This document shows, in pieces, positions 7,522-11,944 of a stretch of 11,944 bases of DNA. The translations under genes were made by a program, and so were the position numbers. Below the pieces are notes generated by a model. It saw nothing but the letters and a program-made list of their open reading frames with translations, did not search any database and was not told where the DNA came from. Origin of the DNA: Planctomycetota bacterium. GTDB lineage: Bacteria > Planctomycetota > Planctomycetia > Planctomycetales > Planctomycetaceae. Numbering within the stretch: the stretch's first letter is position 1; every line of letters starts with the position of its first letter. The stretch covers positions 1-11,944 of the forward strand of contig QWOR01000324.1 in assembly GCA_003669575.1 (NCBI GenBank). Reading direction: 5' to 3'.

Positions 7522-9161
7522 GGATCACCCGCTTCAGTGGCACACTGTTCTTGCACGATGATGCGTTCGGGCATCGGGCCCGCATAGACCCAGAGCATCT
7601 CCATCGTGTCCTGAGTCTCGTTGATAAAGTAATGAACGCGGCCGCGCGGCTGGAGTGCGGTGGCTCCATCACTCATCCGGTAGCGACGACCCTCGACAAT
7701 ACAGGTGGCTGAGCCAGAGATAATGCAGATCGACTCGTCAAAGTCATGCACATGAGCTGGCAGCCGTCCACCCGGCTTAAAAAGGCCGTACCCTCCGCTC
7801 ATCTCGATGCCGGGGACGAGCGTCTCGTTGAAGAAGTCGATGAACTCGGTGTTGGGGCCCGCAGCAAATCGATGGGCTGTGGCGAACCGGTTGACCCGCT
7901 CCGCTCCAGGAACCCCTGTCGAATCGTCCGGCATGGTCTTTCGGGAGAAGAATTGATTGACCAGCGTACGGCTGGGTGTGTCAGTACCCATGGCCACCTG
8001 CAGGACCAGCGGTTCCTTGTTTGAAACATTCCGAGCGGTGTGCGCCAGACCGGCTGGAATCACCAGGTTATCCATGCGTTTGAGGTGGTAGATGCGGCCT
8101 TCCACCTCGACCGACGCCGATCCGGACAATAGTGTGATCGATTCGGTGAAGGTATGTGTATGACAGGGCAGAGCGGCACTCGGGGCGAATGTGACCCAGC
8201 CGGTCGTCAGATTGCGGGCCTTGTTGTGACCGCCGACGAGACACTCAAACATCACACCGGGGTTGAGTTCGATTCGATTTCCGGAGCCGATGGGACACAT
8301 CACCTCTTTACGGTCAGGACGCATCGACTCGGGAGGACGTTCGAGTGGAGTCGTGGGCGTCGATTGTGATTCGAGAGAGGCCCGCAGGGTCGGTGAGCGC
8401 TTGACCTGCTGCAGTGCGGATCGCAGGGATCGGATCATCAGCCCGGTGTCCATCCCCAATCCGATCATACGGAAACCCTGGTCGGTGCGAGCTGTGATAT
8501 CCGCTTCACTGGAGGCAATCAGCCCGCAATGCTTCCCCGCTCGACGAATGACATCCTTCATCGACAGGATCTGTTCAGCCACTCCAGGACCTTCCCACTG
8601 GCCGCGGTATCCCGCCGTGGCTGAGTAGTCAGCGGGGCCGAAGAAGAACATCTCGGCTCCCTCGACCTGTGTCATCAGCGGCACTTGCCGCATGGTCTTG
8701 ACCGTCTCGATGATCGGGATCACCAGCACGTTCTCGTTGGCTTCATCTGTGTGTTCGGCAAAACACTGCCCCCAGCAGGTCGCTCGTTCTGCCCCGATGC
8801 CACGGGTTCCCTCGGTGGGGTAATGGGCGAAGGCCACTGCTTGCCGGAACTGGTCGGCCGACTCGACCCAGGGAACGACGATTCCATCGGCTCCGATGTC
8901 GAGCGCTCGCTTGATCAGAGCTGAGTCGAGGCTGGCCACACGGACCAGTGCAACGGTGTCACTGCGAACCGTCGCTCGGAGATGTTCGACGATCTCTTTC
9001 CAGTCGAGGTGCCCGTGCTCGGCATCAATGACGATCCAGTCGAGGCCCATCGCGACTGCGATCTCCGTGACACTCGGCGCTTCCAGCGTCACCCAGAGCC
9101 CATATACGGGGAGGTTGGCCGCCAGCTTCTTTCGAAATGCACGCAGTGCTGCAGTTTTCAT
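7509..9161 (-). CDS. HpcH/HpaI-type class II aldolase fused to two cupin domains
   Basis: One uninterrupted 550-residue frame joins two protein types. Residues 1 to about 255 are an HpcH/HpaI aldolase, a metal-dependent pyruvate aldolase. The base H49 (DAEHGH), R74 (ALVRVA) and the metal ligands E152 (PIIETV) and D178 (GPADYS) are all present, so the active site looks intact. A linker rich in Ser, Thr and Pro (about 256-290) leads to two cupins. Cupin 1 has ligands H334, H336, E340 and H374; cupin 2 has H470, H472, E476 and H510. Each set is the canonical HxH-E-H group, so both cupins can probably bind metal. The aldolase would cleave a 2-keto-3-deoxy acid. The cupins might isomerise or ring-open the sugar substrate, or act as a second enzyme; this is inference. 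An in-frame ATG at codon 288 (8300) could in principle start a separate cupin protein, but its AGAGG is only 2 bases away. No strong ribosome site precedes the ATG at 9161. It is the first gene of the - strand operon. Confidence 0.88.
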   Translation of the reverse strand: MKTAALRAFRKKLAANLPVYGLWVTLEAPSVTEIAVAMGLDWIVIDAEHGHLDWKEIVEHLRATVRSDTVALVRVASLDSALIKRALDIGADGIVVPWVESADQFRQAVAFAHYPTEGTRGIGAERATCWGQCFAEHTDEANENVLVIPIIETVKTMRQVPLMTQVEGAEMFFFGPADYSATAGYRGQWEGPGVAEQILSMKDVIRRAGKHCGLIASSEADITARTDQGFRMIGLGMDTGLMIRSLRSALQQVKRSPTLRASLESQSTPTTPLERPPESMRPDRKEVMCPIGSGNRIELNPGVMFECLVGGHNKARNLTTGWVTFAPSAALPCHTHTFTESITLLSGSASVEVEGRIYHLKRMDNLVIPAGLAHTARNVSNKEPLVLQVAMGTDTPSRTLVNQFFSRKTMPDDSTGVPGAERVNRFATAHRFAAGPNTEFIDFFNETLVPGIEMSGGYGLFKPGGRLPAHVHDFDESICIISGSATCIVEGRRYRMSDGATALQPRGRVHYFINETQDTMEMLWVYAGPMPERIIVQEQCATEAGDPWRP

Positions 9162-9288
9162 AATGCTGCCGAGTTCCCCAGAACGTTGTCGCTCAGCATT
9201 TCAAACACAATGCTGCCGATGTGGTTAGTAATGTTATTCCCGAGGATTCACAACCGCCAGTCTCTGATCGTGATGGGAGAACTCTGGT

Positions 9289-9576
9289 TTACAGCTTGGG
9301 CGTGTTCAACAAGTGCCGGTATAAAGTCCCCGGCGGACGTAACGTGCCGGTCGCCGAGTCACGCCCGCCGATCCGTACCTGACTGGTAGTCGGAAGATTG
9401 ATCATTCCCACCGCTGTCAGGAACGTCGATTTGCCCGAAACACTGGGGCCGAGCAGCGCCACGATTTCCCCGCGCGGGACGGTCTTTGAGGCGTCACGCA
9501 TGGCGACGACCTCGGTGTTTCCCGTCCCGCAGATCGTGGTGATTTGCGTGGTTTCAATGTTCGGCGTGTCACTTAA
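9289..9576 (-). pseudogene. Remnant of an ABC-transporter ATPase (LolD/MacB/DevA-like), N-terminal part only
   Basis: Read on the - strand, this frame matches the first third of an ABC exporter ATPase. It begins LSDTPNIETTQIT with no ATG at the expected place, then CGTGNTEVVAMRDAS, then GEIVALLGPSVSGKSTFLTAVG, then QVRIGG. After that the similarity stops and an unrelated tail (about 24 residues) runs to a stop at 9289. A Q-loop, the LSGGQ signature, Walker B and the H-loop are all missing. The Walker A reads GPSVSGKST where GPSGSGKST is usual. An internal ATG at 9501 gives a 70-residue frame, too short to work. The frame begins right after the glcF stop. Together with the 127 further bases up to the aldolase ATG (9162-9288), where I see no gene and no convincing promoter, it fills the 430-base gap between the two operons. 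It is probably a relic of a deletion or rearrangement. Confidence 0.72.
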
Positions 9577-9581
9577 GGTCA

Positions 9582-9600
9582 GCTCAAGGCCTTATTGAGC
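9582..9600 (-). terminator. Weak hairpin over the glcF stop codon
   Basis: GCTCAA and TTGAGC form a 6-base inverted repeat around a 7-base loop that contains the TAA stop of glcF (9592-9594); the core AAGGCCTT is itself palindromic. No T tract follows on the - strand, so termination here would be weak or factor-dependent. It is the only hairpin I could find near the end of glcF. Confidence 0.25.
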
Positions 9601-10884
9601 GTTTCCGGGCAATCGACTGGCATGGTCCGCTGGACGCACAGTCAGATCATCGCCGGGATCAAGTAGCTGGATGACATGCTGCACGATGTAGGGACGCTTC
9701 ACAAGTCCGCCAGAGCGGGCAGAGTTCCACTGCATCATGCAGACATGATTGCTCGTCGCCAGCACGACCGGATCGCCTTGGGCTTCGTTCAGGAAGGTCG
9801 ATTTCTTGGCCAGAATCTCTCGGGAATTCTCTGGCTTCTGGATGTTATAGACACCGCCCGAGCCACAGCAGTCGCGGGCCTGCGGAGCCAGCTCCCACGT
9901 GTAGCCCGTGGCATCAAGGACGTTGGCCGGGATGCCCGCCTGCTTCTGACCGTGGATGAGGTGGCAGGGCAGGTCCACGTAAACACGGGTCGAGCCAGGG
10001 GAGCGAACGCGGCGAACCGGATTGAGATCGCCAAGAAACGCGAGCACATCGCGGACAGGCACTCGATCGGTCAGCGACTTGCTCAGAGCCAGTCCACACC
10101 CGGAGGAGTTACAGACGATCGCGTCGAGATCGAGGGGCTCGAATGCCGTTCGATTCTGAGCCCGCATCTCCTCGACCCCATCCAGACCGAGGTGTTCCTG
10201 GAAGGCCCCACAGCATCCCTGATCGGGCGGAATAACGACCTGCACATTATTCTCGATGAGTACACGAATGGTGGCGAAGTTAATCTCGCGGAACACGGCC
10301 TCCATCAGACAGCCGGTCAGCAGGGCGACTTTCGGTCCGGTGGGACGGTGCTGCTTCATCAGTCGTGTAGCGTATTGTGCCGTCGACTCAATCAGTGAAG
10401 GACGCCCCGCGAAGAGAAACCGATGCGGCAGGATTCCCATCGAGCGCAGCCACCGCGCGGGAGCCATCGCCAGATTGAACAGCCACTGCTTCGAGGTCAG
10501 CGCAGCTGCCAGGCGCAGCGAGAGACGAGGTTTCGCCCGGGCCTGTTCGACATGCTGATGCCGGACCTGTTCGAGAATCTCTCCGTAGGGAACATTCGCC
10601 GGGCAGGCCGGTTCGCACGCCAGACACCCCACACACTCTGATGTGTAATGAGCTGTCCACGGATCGACCGAGAGTCGGCCTTCGTGTTCCTCACGCCATA
10701 GTCGCAAGCGACCGCGCGGAGAGTTGTTCTCGTCGCCGGTCATCTGGTAGGTCGGGCAGACTTCAAGGCAGAACCCGCAATGCACGCAGTTCGTCAGGAG
10801 TTCGCCCAGATCGGGATGCGTTCCGTCGCAATGCGACGGAGAGGGCGATGCAGGTGAAGGGGAGGCCGGGGGGGAAGAACTCAC
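9592..10884 (-). CDS. glcF: Glycolate oxidase iron-sulfur subunit GlcF
   Basis: The 430-residue product carries two 4Fe-4S motifs of the CxxCxxCxxxCP type: C33, C36, C39, C43 and C84, C87, C90, C94. Two CCG domains follow, with GCCGAFQEHLG (223-233), an NSSGCG segment, LPCHL, and DCCGSGGVYN near the C-terminus. This order and length (E. coli GlcF is about 407 aa) are those of the iron-sulfur subunit that passes electrons from the FAD subunits GlcD/GlcE to the membrane quinone pool during glycolate oxidation to glyoxylate. A related lactate-oxidising complex cannot be excluded. The frame is open further upstream, to 11094, but that part only shadows glcE. The GTG at 10884 is preferred: it forms a GTGA overlap with the glcE stop, and AAGGAG lies 11 bases upstream. 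The first 17 residues are a low-complexity Ser/Pro/Ala repeat (SPSPASPSPS) not usual for the family, probably a disordered tail. Confidence 0.9.
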   Translation of the reverse strand: MSSSPPASPSPASPSPSHCDGTHPDLGELLTNCVHCGFCLEVCPTYQMTGDENNSPRGRLRLWREEHEGRLSVDPWTAHYTSECVGCLACEPACPANVPYGEILEQVRHQHVEQARAKPRLSLRLAAALTSKQWLFNLAMAPARWLRSMGILPHRFLFAGRPSLIESTAQYATRLMKQHRPTGPKVALLTGCLMEAVFREINFATIRVLIENNVQVVIPPDQGCCGAFQEHLGLDGVEEMRAQNRTAFEPLDLDAIVCNSSGCGLALSKSLTDRVPVRDVLAFLGDLNPVRRVRSPGSTRVYVDLPCHLIHGQKQAGIPANVLDATGYTWELAPQARDCCGSGGVYNIQKPENSREILAKKSTFLNEAQGDPVVLATSNHVCMMQWNSARSGGLVKRPYIVQHVIQLLDPGDDLTVRPADHASRLPGNAQ

Positions 10885-11944
10885 GTTGTGACAAACTCCT
10901 TGGACAGGATGTCGAGCCAGGAAGCTTCGACGCCTTGTGCGGCGGGACGCGGCAGGTGTCTCGATCGCCAGTCGCCGCCCTGACCGTGCAGCGATGAGGC
11001 AACCTGATTCACGATGTTCTGGACCTGCTGGGCCGCGTTCTCGGTCGGGGGGAGGTAGCCGTGCACGACACCGTTGTAGCAGAGGACCACGCACTTCAAC
11101 TGGTAGCGACTTGCCAGATCACACGCGAGTGCGACGGCGTGGTCGGGGGTTGTCTTCAACGCGAAGTCAGGACAACCATCGACAGGGGGAGGGGTGTGCC
11201 GTTCGGTGCTCAATACCAGCCCGTGATCGCTGGCGAACGAGGCGAGCATGGCCTCGTAGACCGACCATTCGTCGGCGGGGGTATTGATGGCGATGCGGAC
11301 ATCAAGCAGATCGCTGTCCGAGTTGACCAATACATCAACAGAGTCAAACCAGTTCATCCAGCAAGACCGAAGTAACTCGGGCATCGCCTGTGAGACGGCC
11401 TGACGGCTGCCCGTAAGATGGATAATTCCGTCGATGCCGGTGTGAGGCCGCAGCCGTACGACGAAATCGAGGGGCTGGCCGAACCGCTGGTCAGATTGCT
11501 GGAGAAACCGCAGCAGGTCATAACCCGTCGTTGACTTCACGACTCGCTCCCCAATGCGGACCACCCGTCCGTCTGGCAGCTGCCAGTTCATGCCGACGAT
11601 ATTGTCACAGAACTGGCCGAATCGCGACGACGCGGGGGCGTACTCGCTCGACTGGAACTGGTCACGTAACGCCGCCGTATGATCGATGATCAGCGGAAAC
11701 CGGAGTCCGTGCGGTTCGATCTGCTTTCGCAGTTCATCGGCGGTGGTGGTCACCGGCACGCAGACGATGCCATCGATCTTGTCGAGGAACGGAGTAAACA
11801 GCCGCGGACCCAGGTCGATCATTTGATGATCATGGCCGTCCTCGTGATCAGTCGCATGATCAGAGTGATTGGCCAGTGACTTTCCTGAGCCCGATGTCGC
11901 GAGTCCGGTAAATGAGCGGCCCTGAAACACCTTGAGCGGGTTCA
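10881..11944 (-). CDS. glcE: Glycolate oxidase FAD-binding subunit GlcE (5' end outside window)
   Basis: This is an FAD-binding (PCMH/FAD_binding_4 type) oxidase subunit that would bind flavin next to GlcD and GlcF. The strongest stretch is VGMNWQLPDGRVVRIGER followed by VVKSTTGYDLLRF, matching the VLPDG..GG..VKN.AGYDL core of the family, then DFVVRLRP. An SGSGKSL segment sits where the family has its pyrophosphate-loop GGGT, and is followed by a His/Asp-rich run. The gene is followed by glcF with a four-base GTGA overlap, the order expected in a glcD-glcE-glcF operon; glcD would lie beyond the right edge. A GTG at 11930 opens a 349-residue frame, but it has no ribosome site and the frame stays open to the window edge (NPLK precedes it). 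Family members also have more sequence before the flavin loop, so I treat the gene as cut by the edge. Assignment as GlcE and not GlcD rests on gene order and size. Confidence 0.8.
   Translation of the reverse strand, partial: NPLKVFQGRSFTGLATSGSGKSLANHSDHATDHEDGHDHQMIDLGPRLFTPFLDKIDGIVCVPVTTTADELRKQIEPHGLRFPLIIDHTAALRDQFQSSEYAPASSRFGQFCDNIVGMNWQLPDGRVVRIGERVVKSTTGYDLLRFLQQSDQRFGQPLDFVVRLRPHTGIDGIIHLTGSRQAVSQAMPELLRSCWMNWFDSVDVLVNSDSDLLDVRIAINTPADEWSVYEAMLASFASDHGLVLSTERHTPPPVDGCPDFALKTTPDHAVALACDLASRYQLKCVVLCYNGVVHGYLPPTENAAQQVQNIVNQVASSLHGQGGDWRSRHLPRPAAQGVEASWLDILSKEFVTT
11816..11878 (-). repeat. TGATCA-rich imperfect repeat encoding a His/Asp-rich segment of GlcE
   Basis: TGATCA occurs at 11827-11832, 11845-11850 and 11857-11862, spaced 18 and 12 bases apart, in phase with the reading frame, with a further near copy at about 11817. 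The encoded run is HSDHATDHEDGHDH. It lies just after the flavin-loop segment of GlcE. It may be a short in-frame expansion; metal binding is conceivable but unproven. Confidence 0.5.

Noticed and set aside
9165..9255. Promoter for the aldolase-bicupin operon
   Set aside because: TTGTGA with a TTACTA-like box about 16 bases on was considered, but the -10 match is poor and other placements are equally good.
11877..11910. Walker A-like ATSGSGKS in GlcE
   Set aside because: It fits the loose P-loop pattern, but it lies where the FAD-binding family has its glycine-rich flavin loop and no Walker B or other NTPase motif follows.

Overview
The window looks like a chromosomal segment from a moderately GC-rich bacterium. 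The gene families present (a GalD-type enolase dehydratase, a DapA-like aldolase with a QDA motif, a ceramidase-domain protein, an exported SMP-30 lactonase and GlcE/GlcF) would fit a planctomycete. That assignment comes from general familiarity with such gene sets and not from a marker gene, so it is tentative.

Layout. Positions 2-172 are the tail of an unidentified + strand gene, closed by a good intrinsic terminator (215-254). A possible promoter follows, and then a four-gene + strand operon: an enolase-superfamily acid-sugar dehydratase (358-1536), a DapA-family lyase/aldolase (1623-2537), an ACS-type MFS transporter (2612-3907) and a cytosolic protein with a ceramidase N-terminal fold (3888-5333). 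Facing it, only 29 bp away, is a - strand operon read from 9161 down to 5363. It encodes an HpcH/HpaI aldolase fused to two cupin domains (7509-9161), a D-2-hydroxyacid dehydrogenase (6472-7521) and an exported SMP-30/gluconolactonase-like protein (5363-6412). Further right, also on the - strand, are glcE (partial, 10881-11944) and glcF (9592-10884), two subunits of glycolate oxidase. A decayed N-terminal fragment of an ABC-transporter ATPase lies between glcF and the aldolase operon.

How the genes may work together (inference). The exported lactonase would open a sugar lactone outside the cytoplasm and the MFS carrier would import the acid. The dehydratase would turn it into a 2-keto-3-deoxy acid, and one or both aldolases would split that into pyruvate or a related 2-keto acid plus an aldehyde. 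The hydroxyacid dehydrogenase and glycolate oxidase would handle C2/C3 products such as glycolate, glyoxylate or hydroxypyruvate. The exact sugar cannot be read from the sequence.

No tRNA, rRNA, CRISPR array, intact insertion sequence or phage gene was seen. The most notable points are the aldolase-bicupin fusion, the ceramidase-domain protein that lacks the expected nucleophilic serine and any signal peptide, the strong 12-bp hairpin between the dehydratase and lyase genes, the ABC-ATPase remnant, and the His/Asp-rich insert in GlcE.
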